From: Pseudomonas entomophila
GTDB lineage: Bacteria; Pseudomonadota; Gammaproteobacteria; Pseudomonadales; Pseudomonadaceae
Assembly: GCF_023277925.1 (NCBI RefSeq)
Contig: NZ_CP063832.1
Location: 4,577,001 to 4,641,000, forward strand
Direction: 5' to 3'
DNA: 64,000 bases
Shown: one piece after another, positions 1 through 8,533 of the stretch
How the letters are laid out: every line of letters begins with the position of its first letter
Position numbering within the stretch: position 1 is the stretch's first letter
Made by a program: the position numbers and the translations under genes
The notes under the pieces: model-generated
Told to the model about the DNA's origin: nothing
Seen by the model: the letters and a program-made list of their open reading frames with translations, nothing else
Database searches by the model: none

Positions 1-20
1 CGGCTAAAGTTGCTCCTACA
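1..20. repeat. Partial REP palindrome arm at the window edge
   Basis: The first 20 bases read as the right half of a P. putida-type extragenic palindrome (core GCTCCTACA). The left arm lies outside the window. The arm sits just past the 3' end of the minus-strand LysR gene. Confidence 0.6.
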
Positions 21-60
21 GAGGGCTGTATTCCCTGCGCGACAGGCGGTGATGCGCTCC

Positions 61-975
61 TCAGGTTTCGTTGTCACACACCAGCAACTGCCTGATCAAC
101 CCCTGCGCCAACGCCGACAACCCATACCCCATTCGGCTCACCACGCCATATCGCGTGTAGAACGCCTCCTCCTGCTCTGGCGCCAGGTCCGCCAGTTCAA
201 GCGCCACCAACCCCCGCTCCCCCTGGTAGGGAAGCAGGTTCGCGCTGCAAGCGATGCCGATGGTGTCCGAGTGCAGCACCACATTGAGCAAGGCATAACC
301 GTGTTCGCACTCCACGCTGGGCAGAAAGTCCTGCCGGCCGCTGAGGTCGCTGAGGACCTTTCGAATGTTCGGTGGGCGAGTCGTGGTGGCCAACGGGTAA
401 TCGAACAGGTCTTGCGTCCGCACTTTTTCATGCGCGGTCAACGGGTGCCCCTGGCGGCAGCAGAAGTGCCAGCGCTGGGGCTTGAGCTTGAGCACCTGGT
501 AATCCGGGTCAGCCTCGAACTGGCGGGTGTCGGCGATGAAGAATTCGATTTCCTCGGCGATCAGGCGACGGTTCAGCGCCTGCCAATTGTCCACCTGGAA
601 ACAGGTGCGTGCCGCCGGGTACTCGGCAACGAACCGCGCCACCGCTCGAGGCACCAAGCCACCGGCTGGCGCTGGCCCCGAGCCGAAGCGCACCACCCCC
701 GTGGTCGCGCCATTGAATTGGTTGATCTCGTTGACCAGGTGGTGCGCCCCGTGCACCAGCCGCCGCGAATGTTCCAGCACCAGCAACCCCTGGCGGGTGG
801 GTGCCAGTTCCTTGCTGGCGCGGTCGACCAGGCGGCAGCCGACGTTGTGCTCCAGCGTCTGGATGCTGCGGCTGAAGGCCGATTGCGAAAGGTTCACCGC
901 GGCCGCCGCGGCCACGAAGCTGCGGTGTTCGACAAGGGCGATGAAGTGGCGGAGCTGGCGTAGGTCGATATGCAT
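61..975 (-). CDS. sftR: LysR-family regulator, probable SftR-like activator of sulfate-ester use
   Basis: This is a 304-residue LysR-type regulator. Residues about 4-62 form the winged helix-turn-helix (LRQLRHFIALVEHRSF, then LSQSAFSRSIQTLE). The rest is a periplasmic-binding-protein-like effector domain of normal family length. It is transcribed divergently from a TonB receptor and an arylsulfate sulfotransferase, with a shared 193-bp A/T-rich gap, so it most likely controls that pair. The arrangement matches what I remember of sftR-sftP-astA in P. putida S-313, where the regulator controls sulfate-ester desulfurization. The LysR call is secure; the sftR name rests on context and memory. The effector is not visible from sequence, though a sulfur-status signal such as a sulfate ester is plausible. 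Confidence 0.75.
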   Translation of the reverse strand: MHIDLRQLRHFIALVEHRSFVAAAAAVNLSQSAFSRSIQTLEHNVGCRLVDRASKELAPTRQGLLVLEHSRRLVHGAHHLVNEINQFNGATTGVVRFGSGPAPAGGLVPRAVARFVAEYPAARTCFQVDNWQALNRRLIAEEIEFFIADTRQFEADPDYQVLKLKPQRWHFCCRQGHPLTAHEKVRTQDLFDYPLATTTRPPNIRKVLSDLSGRQDFLPSVECEHGYALLNVVLHSDTIGIACSANLLPYQGERGLVALELADLAPEQEEAFYTRYGVVSRMGYGLSALAQGLIRQLLVCDNET

Positions 976-1168
976 TTTCTACATGGAAACTTTCGGTCGA
1001 ATGCAATTGCTGGGAAGGGTTGGGAACCTTATAAAGGGACTTGCTTATTCCACAAAATATGAATTAAAAATATTTATATACCTTAAAAGAATATAAGCCC
1101 GTCCGACCGCGATTCGGTTCCGCCAACGGAAATGCTCGCCAGGGCCCACGCCTTCAAGGAGCATTTGC
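976..1168. promoter_or_regulatory. Divergent promoter region of the LysR gene and the TonB receptor operon
   Basis: This 193-bp gap separates divergent start codons. Positions about 1045-1096 are very A/T-rich in an otherwise GC-rich sequence. A ribosome-binding site AAGGAG at about 1157-1162 precedes the receptor ATG at 1169. LysR-type and CysB-type sites are expected here, but I cannot define the exact boxes. Confidence 0.5.
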
Positions 1169-3502
1169 ATGTCCCGACTTTCCCGTTGGCCCGCGCGCGT
1201 ATCGTTTTTCGCTTTGCAGCCCCTCGCGGCCGGTGTGCTGCTGGCCGCCGCCGGCACCAGCTTCGCCGAAGCATCCACTCCAGCGCCCGCCGTCGAGCAG
1301 GAAGCCAAGCTCGGCACCGTCACCGTCAATGCCCGGCGCCGTGAGGAAACCGCCCAGAGCGTGCCCACGCCGATCAGCGTGCTGAGCAGCGAAACCCTGG
1401 AAACCCAACGCATCTACCGGGTGCAGGACCTGCAGCAGTTGGTGCCGAGCACCAACGTGTCCTATGTGCATGCCCGCCAGTCGAGCATTTCCATCCGTGG
1501 CCTGGGCAACAACCCGGCCAGCGATGGCCTGGAGGGCAGCGTTGGCGTGTACCTGGACAACGTCTACCTGGGGCGCCCCGGCATGGCGGTGTTCGACCTG
1601 CTCGATGTCGAGCAGATGGAAGTACTGCGCGGGCCGCAGGGCACGCTGTTCGGCAAGAACACCACCGCCGGTGTGCTGAACATCACCACGCGCAAGCCGA
1701 CCCTCCACCAGGAGGGCAGTGTGCAGTCTTCCCTGGGCGAAGATGGCTACTGGCAGACCCAGGGCAGCTTCTCCGGCCCGCTCACCGACACCCTCGCCGG
1801 GCGCATCAGCGCCTACCACACCGAAGACGACGGCTATGTGAAGAACCTCCACGACGGCCACGACCTCAACGGCGGCAAGCGCCAGGGCTTTCGCACACAG
1901 TTGCTGTTCAAGCCCAGCGAGACCTTCAACCTGCACTGGATCGGCGAATACAACGAAGAGCACTCCGACAGTGGCATTCTCAGCCTCTACAGCAGCGGCC
2001 CGACCCTCAATGGCGTGAACCGCTATGAAAGCCTGGCTGCCCAGGCCGGGGCGACGTTGGTGTCGGGCAAGGACCGCAAGGTCAACTTCGACGCCGACCA
2101 AATGGTGAAAGTGTTCCAGGGCGGTACCTCGGTGGAGGCCAACTGGACGCTGCCCAACGACTTCACCCTCACCTCCATCAGCGCCTACCGCTGGTGGGAC
2201 TTCACCCCGCGCAACGACGATGGCCTCAATGTGCCGGTGTTCTACAGCGCCGGGGTGTCGGTGCGGGACAAGCAGTACTCGCAGGAGATTCGCCTGGCCT
2301 CGCCCACCGGCGGCTTCTTCGACTACGTGCTGGGGGCGTACTACTTCAAGCAGGACCTGGACAACAAATCGTTCACTTACTACGGGCCGCAGGCCGATAT
2401 CTGGAACCTGACCCCGGCCGGCGCCCTGGCCAATGTGAACACCATTGGCAATGGCCACATCGACACCGACAGCTATGCGCTGTTCGCCCAAGGCACCTGG
2501 CACCTGACCGAACGCCTGGACTTCACCGCCGGGGTACGCGGCACCTATGAGGAGAAGAGTGCCTGGGTCACCCGCGATGCGCCTTACGGTGGCGCTGCAG
2601 TGACCGGTGCCGCGGCTACAGCCCGACAGGGCCGGGTGGGCGCCTACGATTCGGGCGACCTCAACCAGTACAGCTTCGCCCCGTCCGGCCTGCTCAGCTT
2701 GAGCTACCGCTTCACCGACGACCTGCTGGGCTATGCCAGCCTGTCCCACGGCGAGAAGTCCGGGGGCGTCAACCTGACCGTCGGCGCCGCGCCGCGGCTG
2801 GGCACCGATTCGCTGCTGGTGGGCACCGAGCGCGCCAACAACGCCGAACTCGGGCTCAAGAGCACGCTGTTCGACAACCGCCTGCAGCTCAACACCAACC
2901 TGTTCTGGACCGAAGTGCACGGCTACCAGGCCAACGTCTACGACGAAGCCAACCGCGTGCAGTACCTGGCCAACGCCGGCAGCGTGCGTTCGCGTGGGCT
3001 GGAGTTCGAGGCCACGGCCCTGCCGATCCGAGGCCTGACGGTGAACTTCAACGGTTCATGGAACGACGTGCGCTACACCGACTACAAGGATGCACCGTGC
3101 CCGCCCGAGGTGAGCCTGGCCAACCCTGCGGCCACCTGCGACCTGTCCGGCCACCAGGTGGTGGGTGCCTCCAAGTACATCGCCAATATCAACGGCCAGT
3201 ACAAATGGCAGCTGGCCGAGCGCATCGAGCCTTACGTCACCGCCAGCTATGCCTTCCGCTCCAGGGCGGTGGGCACCATCGACGACTCTGACTACGGCCA
3301 GATCCCCAGCTACGGCATCGTCAACCTGTCCACCGGGGTGCGCCTGGACCAGGGTGACGGCGTGCTCGACCTGTCGCTGTGGGTGAAGAACGCCGGCGAC
3401 AAAACCTATTTCACCAGCCTGTGGAACTCCGCCAACGGCGGTTATGCCGGCGTGCTGGGTACGCCACGCACCGTGGGCGCCACCGCCCGTTACGACTTCT
3501 GA
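1169..3502 (+). CDS. sftP: TonB-dependent outer-membrane receptor, probable SftP-like sulfate-ester transporter
   Basis: The product is a 777-residue TonB-dependent receptor. An N-terminal signal peptide (hydrophobic segment near residues 15-35, probable cleavage after SFAEA) precedes a TonB-box-like LGTVTVNARR. The plug domain follows (residues about 55-170, with VEVLRGPQGTLFGKNTTAG-like residues), then a 22-strand barrel ending in the canonical terminal Phe (TARYDF). It lies 17 bp upstream of an arylsulfate sulfotransferase and divergent from a LysR regulator, so uptake of bulky sulfate esters is the best inference. The plug resembles receptors for small organic ligands more than siderophore receptors, but substrate cannot be read from sequence. 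The sftP name is from gene order and recollection. Confidence 0.8.
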   Translation: MSRLSRWPARVSFFALQPLAAGVLLAAAGTSFAEASTPAPAVEQEAKLGTVTVNARRREETAQSVPTPISVLSSETLETQRIYRVQDLQQLVPSTNVSYVHARQSSISIRGLGNNPASDGLEGSVGVYLDNVYLGRPGMAVFDLLDVEQMEVLRGPQGTLFGKNTTAGVLNITTRKPTLHQEGSVQSSLGEDGYWQTQGSFSGPLTDTLAGRISAYHTEDDGYVKNLHDGHDLNGGKRQGFRTQLLFKPSETFNLHWIGEYNEEHSDSGILSLYSSGPTLNGVNRYESLAAQAGATLVSGKDRKVNFDADQMVKVFQGGTSVEANWTLPNDFTLTSISAYRWWDFTPRNDDGLNVPVFYSAGVSVRDKQYSQEIRLASPTGGFFDYVLGAYYFKQDLDNKSFTYYGPQADIWNLTPAGALANVNTIGNGHIDTDSYALFAQGTWHLTERLDFTAGVRGTYEEKSAWVTRDAPYGGAAVTGAAATARQGRVGAYDSGDLNQYSFAPSGLLSLSYRFTDDLLGYASLSHGEKSGGVNLTVGAAPRLGTDSLLVGTERANNAELGLKSTLFDNRLQLNTNLFWTEVHGYQANVYDEANRVQYLANAGSVRSRGLEFEATALPIRGLTVNFNGSWNDVRYTDYKDAPCPPEVSLANPAATCDLSGHQVVGASKYIANINGQYKWQLAERIEPYVTASYAFRSRAVGTIDDSDYGQIPSYGIVNLSTGVRLDQGDGVLDLSLWVKNAGDKTYFTSLWNSANGGYAGVLGTPRTVGATARYDF

Positions 3503-3519
3503 GCACAAGGAGCTTTGCC

Positions 3520-5193
3520 ATGAATGCCAAGACCCAACCGCATGAACTGCCCGAAGGTGCCTGCCTCACTGCCAAGGTGCCTGATCGCGACGAAGCCCTG
3601 CTGGGTGACGTGGTGGTCAACCCCTACCGCCTGGCGCCGTTGACCGCGATCATCCGCGACGGAGGTCGCGCCATCAGCAGCGCCCATGTGCGGGTGCTGG
3701 GCCGGGGTGAGCGCGGTGTCGACATCACCTATGACGTTTCCGAGCGTTCGCTGTGGACTTATGGCGGCATCCCGGTGTTCGGCCTCTATCCGGACCACGT
3801 CAACCAGGTCGAGGTCAGTTACAAGCTCGACGGCGAGCGCATCCGCCAGCGCTACGAAATCTATGCCCCAGCCGTGCGCCTGCCGGTGGTGGCGAAACAG
3901 ACCGCGGCATTGCCCGACGTGGAGCCGATCAAGGTTGCGCCTGGTTTCGAACAGCGCCTGTACCTGTTCAACCACCTGCTGGCCGAGATCCCCGGTGGGC
4001 GCGCCTTCAAGTGGAATGGCCTGGGCGGCGCCGCCGAGTGGGACTCGGTGGGCAACAACTGGATCGCCGACAGCAATGGCGATGTGCGCTGGTACCTGGA
4101 TATCGAGCAGATCCATGATTCCAGCCGTCGCGACGGCCTGGGCGGCACCATGGGCTTCCACCAGACCCGCGACGGCAAGCTGATCTGGGGCCAGGGCCAG
4201 ACGTACTCCAAGTACGACCTGCTCGGCCGGCGGGTGTGGCAACGCAGCCTGCCGGACAAGTTCGCCGACTTCTCCCACGAAATCCGCGAGACGGTGAACG
4301 GCACCTACCTGCTGCGGGTAGGCACCAGCGACTACCGCCGCCCCGACGGCAAGCGCGTGCGCTCAATCCGCGACCACATCATCGAGGTCAACGAAGCGGG
4401 TGACGTGCTGGACTTCTGGGACCTGAACCAGATTCTCGACCCCTATCGCGGCGAACTGCTGGAGACCCTGGGCAAGGCGGCGATCCAGCTGCCAGAGGGC
4501 GTGCAGAAACAAGGCGACCGTCTGGCCAACGAGCTGGCCGAAGGCGACCTGCCGTTCGGTGATACCCCCGGCGTCGGCACCGGGCGCAACTGGGCCCACG
4601 TCAATGCCATCGACTACGACGCCGATGACGACAGCATCATCGTTTCAGCGCGCCACCAGGGGGTGGTGAAGATTGGCCGCGACAAGCAGGTGAAGTGGAT
4701 CCTCGCCGCGCCGCAAGGTTGGCCGGCACGTTTGCAGGACAAAGTGCTCAAACCGGTGGGCGAGGGCTTCGAATGGTCCTGGACCCAGCACACTGCCTGG
4801 CTGACCGGGCGTGGCACGCTGACCGTGTTCGACAATGGCTGGGGCCGTGACTTCGGGCCGACCAAGCTGGCCGGCAACTACAGCCGGGCGGTGGAATACC
4901 GGATCGACGAGGCCAAGGGCACGGTCGAGCAGGTGTGGCAGTACGGCAAGGAGCGCGGGGACGAGTGGTACAGCCCGATCACCTCGGTGGTGGCATATCG
5001 GGTGGACACCGATACCCAGTTCATCTATTCGGCCTCGGTGAACTTCCTGACCCCGCAGAAGCTGACGACCACGGTGCTCAACGAAGTGCGTCGTGGCACC
5101 CAGGAGGTGGCGGTGGAGTTGAAAGTGCACAGTCGCCAGCCGGGCAGCGTGGGTTACCGGGCGCTGGTGATCGACCTCGACAAGGCGTTCTGA
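3520..5193 (+). CDS. astA: Arylsulfate sulfotransferase (AssT/AstA family)
   Basis: This 557-residue protein belongs to the arylsulfotransferase (ASST) beta-propeller family, which moves the sulfuryl group of phenolic sulfate esters to an acceptor phenol through a sulfo-histidine. The start at 3520 follows AAGGAG and leaves a 17-bp gap to the receptor gene; the reading frame is open further upstream but inside the receptor. Residues likely equivalent to the E. coli AssT catalytic set are His214 (GFHQT), His360 (WAHVN), Arg378 (SARHQ) and His424 (TQHTA). The 18-residue spacing between the second His and the Arg matches the enterobacterial enzyme. Unlike that periplasmic enzyme, no signal peptide is visible, so a cytoplasmic location is inferred. 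Role: sulfur acquisition from aryl sulfates. Confidence 0.8.
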   Translation: MNAKTQPHELPEGACLTAKVPDRDEALLGDVVVNPYRLAPLTAIIRDGGRAISSAHVRVLGRGERGVDITYDVSERSLWTYGGIPVFGLYPDHVNQVEVSYKLDGERIRQRYEIYAPAVRLPVVAKQTAALPDVEPIKVAPGFEQRLYLFNHLLAEIPGGRAFKWNGLGGAAEWDSVGNNWIADSNGDVRWYLDIEQIHDSSRRDGLGGTMGFHQTRDGKLIWGQGQTYSKYDLLGRRVWQRSLPDKFADFSHEIRETVNGTYLLRVGTSDYRRPDGKRVRSIRDHIIEVNEAGDVLDFWDLNQILDPYRGELLETLGKAAIQLPEGVQKQGDRLANELAEGDLPFGDTPGVGTGRNWAHVNAIDYDADDDSIIVSARHQGVVKIGRDKQVKWILAAPQGWPARLQDKVLKPVGEGFEWSWTQHTAWLTGRGTLTVFDNGWGRDFGPTKLAGNYSRAVEYRIDEAKGTVEQVWQYGKERGDEWYSPITSVVAYRVDTDTQFIYSASVNFLTPQKLTTTVLNEVRRGTQEVAVELKVHSRQPGSVGYRALVIDLDKAF

Positions 5194-5215
5194 TGGACTA
5201 ACCTTCCAGGGCACT

Positions 5216-5283
5216 ATCGCGGGGCAAGCCCGCTCCCACGCAGTCCGCGCAAGGGCTGCCTGGGAGCGGGCTTGCCCCGCGAT
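5216..5283. repeat. REP-type inverted pair downstream of astA
   Basis: Two 23-bp arms (5216-5238 and 5261-5283) are exact reverse complements and read ATCGCGGGGCAAGCCCGCT on the left. Each arm is itself a short hairpin. The element lies in the astA-gabD gap. Confidence 0.85.
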
Positions 5284-5368
5284 GCATTTCCACTGATCTG
5301 AATTCCGACCATTCGTTCTTTTTTTCGAACAGCCTATTGTCCAACACCCCAACCCCCGCTTAGCATTC

Positions 5369-5386
5369 CGTTTGAGATTTCAAACG
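5369..5386. promoter_or_regulatory. Candidate operator upstream of gabD
   Basis: A perfect 7-bp inverted repeat, CGTTTGA-GATT-TCAAACG, lies about 107 bp before the gabD start. It fits a binding site for a dimeric repressor or activator, but no regulator gene is adjacent and the protein is unknown. Confidence 0.4.
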
Positions 5387-5433
5387 CTCAGCACCCAGGC
5401 GTCGAACACCCTGGTGCACGAATTTCTGACGGC

Positions 5434-5457
5434 CGCCCCCTTTTGGGGGCGCCTTTT
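5434..5457 (+). terminator. Terminator-like hairpin in the gabD leader
   Basis: CGCCCCC-TTTT-GGGGGCG forms a perfect 7-bp stem followed by CCTTTT. It ends about 36 bp before the gabD ATG. It could end astA transcription or act as an attenuator for gabD. Confidence 0.55.
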
Positions 5458-5492
5458 CAACAATCAATAATTCGCAGTAAAGGGAAGCCGAC

Positions 5493-6935
5493 ATGCAGCT
5501 CAAAGACGCTCAGTTGTTCCGCCAGCAAGCCTTCATCAACGGTGAGTGGCTGGATGCGGACAGCGGCCAGACCATCAAGGTGACCAACCCGGCCACCGGT
5601 GAAGTGATCGGCAGCGTGCCGAAGATGGGCGCCGCCGAGACCCGCCGCGCCATCGAGGCCGCCGACAAGGCCCTGCCGGCCTGGCGCGCACTGACCGCCA
5701 AGGAGCGTGCCGGCAAGCTGCGCCGCTGGTTCGAGCTGATGATCGAGCACCAGGACGACCTGGCCCGCCTGATGACCACCGAGCAGGGCAAGCCACTGGC
5801 CGAAGCCAAGGGCGAGATCGCCTACGCCGCCTCGTTCATCGAGTGGTTCGCCGAAGAAGCCAAGCGCGTGTACGGCGATGTCATCCCTGGCCACCAGCCG
5901 GACAAGCGCCTGATCGTCATCAAGCAGCCGATTGGCGTCACCGCCGCCATCACCCCGTGGAACTTCCCGGCCGCGATGATCACCCGCAAAGCCGGCCCGG
6001 CCCTGGCCGCCGGTTGCACCATGGTCCTCAAGCCCGCTTCGCAGACCCCTTACTCCGCCCTGGCCCTGGTCGAGCTGGCCACCCGTGCCGGTATCCCGGC
6101 TGGCGTGCTGAGTGTGATCACCGGCAGCGCCGGCGAAGTCGGCAGCGAGCTGACCGGCAACTCCCTGGTACGCAAGCTGTCCTTCACCGGCTCGACCGAA
6201 ATCGGTCGCCAGCTGATGGAAGAATGCGCCAAGGACATCAAGAAGGTGTCCCTGGAGCTGGGCGGCAACGCGCCGTTCATCGTGTTCGACGACGCCGACC
6301 TGGATAAGGCGGTCGAGGGCGCGATCATCTCCAAGTACCGCAACAACGGCCAGACCTGCGTCTGCGCCAACCGTATCTACGTGCAGGACGGTGTCTACGA
6401 CGCCTTCGCCGAGAAGCTCAAGGCCGCTGTCGCCAAGCTGAAGATCGGTAACGGCCTGGAAGAAGGCACCACCACTGGCCCGCTGATCGACGGCAAGGCT
6501 GTCGCCAAGGTCCAGGAGCACATCGACGACGCCGTTTCGAAAGGCGCCAAGGTGCTGTCCGGTGGCAAGCTGATCGAAGGCAACTTCTTCGAGCCGACCA
6601 TCCTCGTCGACGTGCCGAAGACTGCCGCCGTCGCCAAGGAAGAGACCTTCGGCCCGCTGGCGCCGCTGTTCCGCTTCAAGGATGAGGCCGAAGTCATCGC
6701 CATGTCCAACGACACCGAGTTCGGCCTGGCCTCGTACTTCTACGCCCGTGACATGAGCCGCGTGTTCCGCGTCGCCGAGGCCCTGGAGTACGGCATGGTC
6801 GGTATCAACACCGGCCTGATCTCCAACGAAGTCGCGCCGTTCGGCGGCATCAAGGCCTCGGGTCTGGGCCGCGAAGGTTCCAAGTACGGTATCGAGGACT
6901 ACCTCGAGATCAAATACCTGTGCATCAGCGTCTGA
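5493..6935 (+). CDS. gabD: NADP-dependent succinate/glutarate semialdehyde dehydrogenase (GabD, also DavD)
   Basis: The 480-residue protein is an aldehyde dehydrogenase of the GabD type. It oxidizes succinate semialdehyde, and in P. putida lysine catabolism glutarate semialdehyde, to the dicarboxylate. Visible features are the cofactor-site PWNFPAAM (near residue 152), the SFTGSTEIGR segment, catalytic Glu in LELGGNAPF (near 254) and catalytic Cys in NNGQTCVCANR (near 288). Length is normal. A GGGAAG ribosome site precedes ATG 5493. The partner aminotransferase gabT follows after 183 bp on the same strand. In KT2440 I recall this pair being called davD/davT for 5-aminovalerate breakdown; both substrate assignments are consistent with the sequence. 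Confidence 0.95.
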   Translation: MQLKDAQLFRQQAFINGEWLDADSGQTIKVTNPATGEVIGSVPKMGAAETRRAIEAADKALPAWRALTAKERAGKLRRWFELMIEHQDDLARLMTTEQGKPLAEAKGEIAYAASFIEWFAEEAKRVYGDVIPGHQPDKRLIVIKQPIGVTAAITPWNFPAAMITRKAGPALAAGCTMVLKPASQTPYSALALVELATRAGIPAGVLSVITGSAGEVGSELTGNSLVRKLSFTGSTEIGRQLMEECAKDIKKVSLELGGNAPFIVFDDADLDKAVEGAIISKYRNNGQTCVCANRIYVQDGVYDAFAEKLKAAVAKLKIGNGLEEGTTTGPLIDGKAVAKVQEHIDDAVSKGAKVLSGGKLIEGNFFEPTILVDVPKTAAVAKEETFGPLAPLFRFKDEAEVIAMSNDTEFGLASYFYARDMSRVFRVAEALEYGMVGINTGLISNEVAPFGGIKASGLGREGSKYGIEDYLEIKYLCISV

Positions 6936-6960
6936 TCACCAGGTAATCGGTTTTACCTCT

Positions 6961-6998
6961 GCCAGCGGGGCGCGAGAGCGACGTCTCGCTGGCCTTTT
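6961..6998 (+). terminator. Hairpin with T-run between gabD and gabT
   Basis: GCCAGCG (6961) can pair with CGCTGGC, and an inner stem GCGAGA/TCTCGC is also possible. The 3' arm is followed by CTTTTT. It looks like a rho-independent or partial terminator between two genes of one pathway. Confidence 0.6.
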
Positions 6999-7118
6999 TG
7001 ACATAGCGGTACCTGGTGGCCAGGGCAGGCGTGACAGTCGATCAACGAATACTGTGCACGCTTGCATCCAGCCACCCCCGAATAAAAGCGCCGCAGAACC
7101 GGCGCAATTGAGGGCACT

Positions 7119-8396
7119 ATGAGCAAGACCAACGAATCCCTGATGCAACGCCGTACCGCCGCCGTCCCACGTGGCGTCGGCCAGATCCACCCGATCTTCG
7201 TCGATACCGCGAAGAACTCGACGGTGATCGACGTTGAAGGCCGCGAACTGATCGACTTCGCCGGCGGCATCGCGGTACTGAACACCGGCCACCTGCACCC
7301 TAAAGTGGTCGCGGCCGTGCAAGAGCAGCTGACCAAGGTCAGCCACACCTGCTTCCAGGTGCTGGCCTACGAGCCCTACGTCGAGCTGTGCGAAAAGATC
7401 AACAAGCTGGTCCCAGGCGACTTCGCCAAGAAGACTCTGCTGGTCACCACCGGCTCCGAAGCCGTTGAAAACGCCGTGAAGATCGCCCGTGCCGCCACCG
7501 GCCGTGCTGGCGTGATCGCCTTCACCGGCGGCTACCACGGCCGCACCATGATGACCTTGGGCCTGACCGGCAAGGTCGTGCCGTACTCCGCCGGCATGGG
7601 CCTGATGCCAGGCGGCATCTTCCGCGCCCTGTTCCCGAGCGAGCTGCACGGCATCAGCGTTGATGACGCCATCGCCTCGGTCGAGCGCATCTTCAAGAAC
7701 GACGCCGAGCCGCGCGACATCGCCGCGATCATCCTCGAGCCGGTGCAAGGCGAAGGCGGTTTCCTGCCTGCGCCGAAAGAGCTGATGAAGCGCCTGCGCG
7801 CCCTGTGCGACCAGCACGGCATCCTGCTGATCGCCGACGAAGTGCAGACCGGCGCCGGCCGTACTGGCACCTTCTTCGCCATGGAGCAGATGGGCGTCGC
7901 GCCTGACCTGACCACCTTCGCCAAGTCCATCGCTGGCGGCTTCCCGCTGGCCGGTGTATGCGGCAAGGCCGAGTACATGGACGCCATCGCCCCGGGTGGC
8001 CTGGGCGGTACCTACGCCGGTTCGCCGATCGCTTGCGCCGCGGCCCTGGCCGTGATCGAAGTGTTCGAGGAAGAGAAGCTGCTGGAGCGTAGCCAAGCTG
8101 TTGGCGAGCGCCTGACCGCTGGCCTCAAGCAGATCCAGGCCAAGTACCCGATCATCGGCGACGTCCGTGGCCTGGGTTCGATGATCGCGGTGGAAGTCTT
8201 CGAGAAAGGCACCCACACCCCGAATGCCGCCGCCGTTGCGCAGGTTGTGGCCAAGGCGCGCGACAAGGGTCTGATCCTGCTGTCCTGCGGCACCTACGGC
8301 AACGTCCTGCGCATCCTGGTGCCGCTGACCGCCGAAGACGCACTGCTGGACAAAGGCCTGGCAATCATCGAAGAGTGCTTCGCTGAACTGGCCTGA
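7119..8396 (+). CDS. gabT: 4-aminobutyrate / 5-aminovalerate aminotransferase (GabT, also DavT)
   Basis: This is a 425-residue class III pyridoxal-phosphate aminotransferase. It moves the amino group of 4-aminobutyrate or 5-aminovalerate to 2-oxoglutarate, giving the semialdehyde used by GabD. Visible family features are TTGSEAVENAVKIAR (phosphate binding), GGYHGRTMMTLGLTG, the cofactor Asp in LIADEVQTGAGRTG and the Schiff-base lysine in TTFAKSIAGGFPL (near residue 270). The start follows GAGGGCACT. A strong terminator lies about 20 bp past the stop, so gabT is the last gene of its unit. The 183-bp gap from gabD holds a hairpin, so it may also be transcribed separately. Confidence 0.95.
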   Translation: MSKTNESLMQRRTAAVPRGVGQIHPIFVDTAKNSTVIDVEGRELIDFAGGIAVLNTGHLHPKVVAAVQEQLTKVSHTCFQVLAYEPYVELCEKINKLVPGDFAKKTLLVTTGSEAVENAVKIARAATGRAGVIAFTGGYHGRTMMTLGLTGKVVPYSAGMGLMPGGIFRALFPSELHGISVDDAIASVERIFKNDAEPRDIAAIILEPVQGEGGFLPAPKELMKRLRALCDQHGILLIADEVQTGAGRTGTFFAMEQMGVAPDLTTFAKSIAGGFPLAGVCGKAEYMDAIAPGGLGGTYAGSPIACAAALAVIEVFEEEKLLERSQAVGERLTAGLKQIQAKYPIIGDVRGLGSMIAVEVFEKGTHTPNAAAVAQVVAKARDKGLILLSCGTYGNVLRILVPLTAEDALLDKGLAIIEECFAELA

Positions 8397-8415
8397 AATA
8401 TGTGATACGTGTCAG

Positions 8416-8444
8416 AAAAAAACCCGCTTCGGCGGGTTTTTTTT
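8416..8444 (+). terminator. Rho-independent terminator after gabT
   Basis: AAACCCGC-TTCG-GCGGGTTT followed by a T-run is a classic strong terminator 20 bp beyond the gabT stop. Confidence 0.9.
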
Positions 8445-8533
8445 ATGCCGCTTGCGGGCATCAGGCGCTAAGGTTGTACGAGGATTCCGCGGAAGCTGCG
8501 AAGGACCGCGCGTCATTGCCTGGAGAAAAGCCC

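Noticed and set aside
1154..2920. 588-residue minus-strand frame opposite the TonB receptor
   Set aside because: Compositional shadow of the receptor with no motif of its own.
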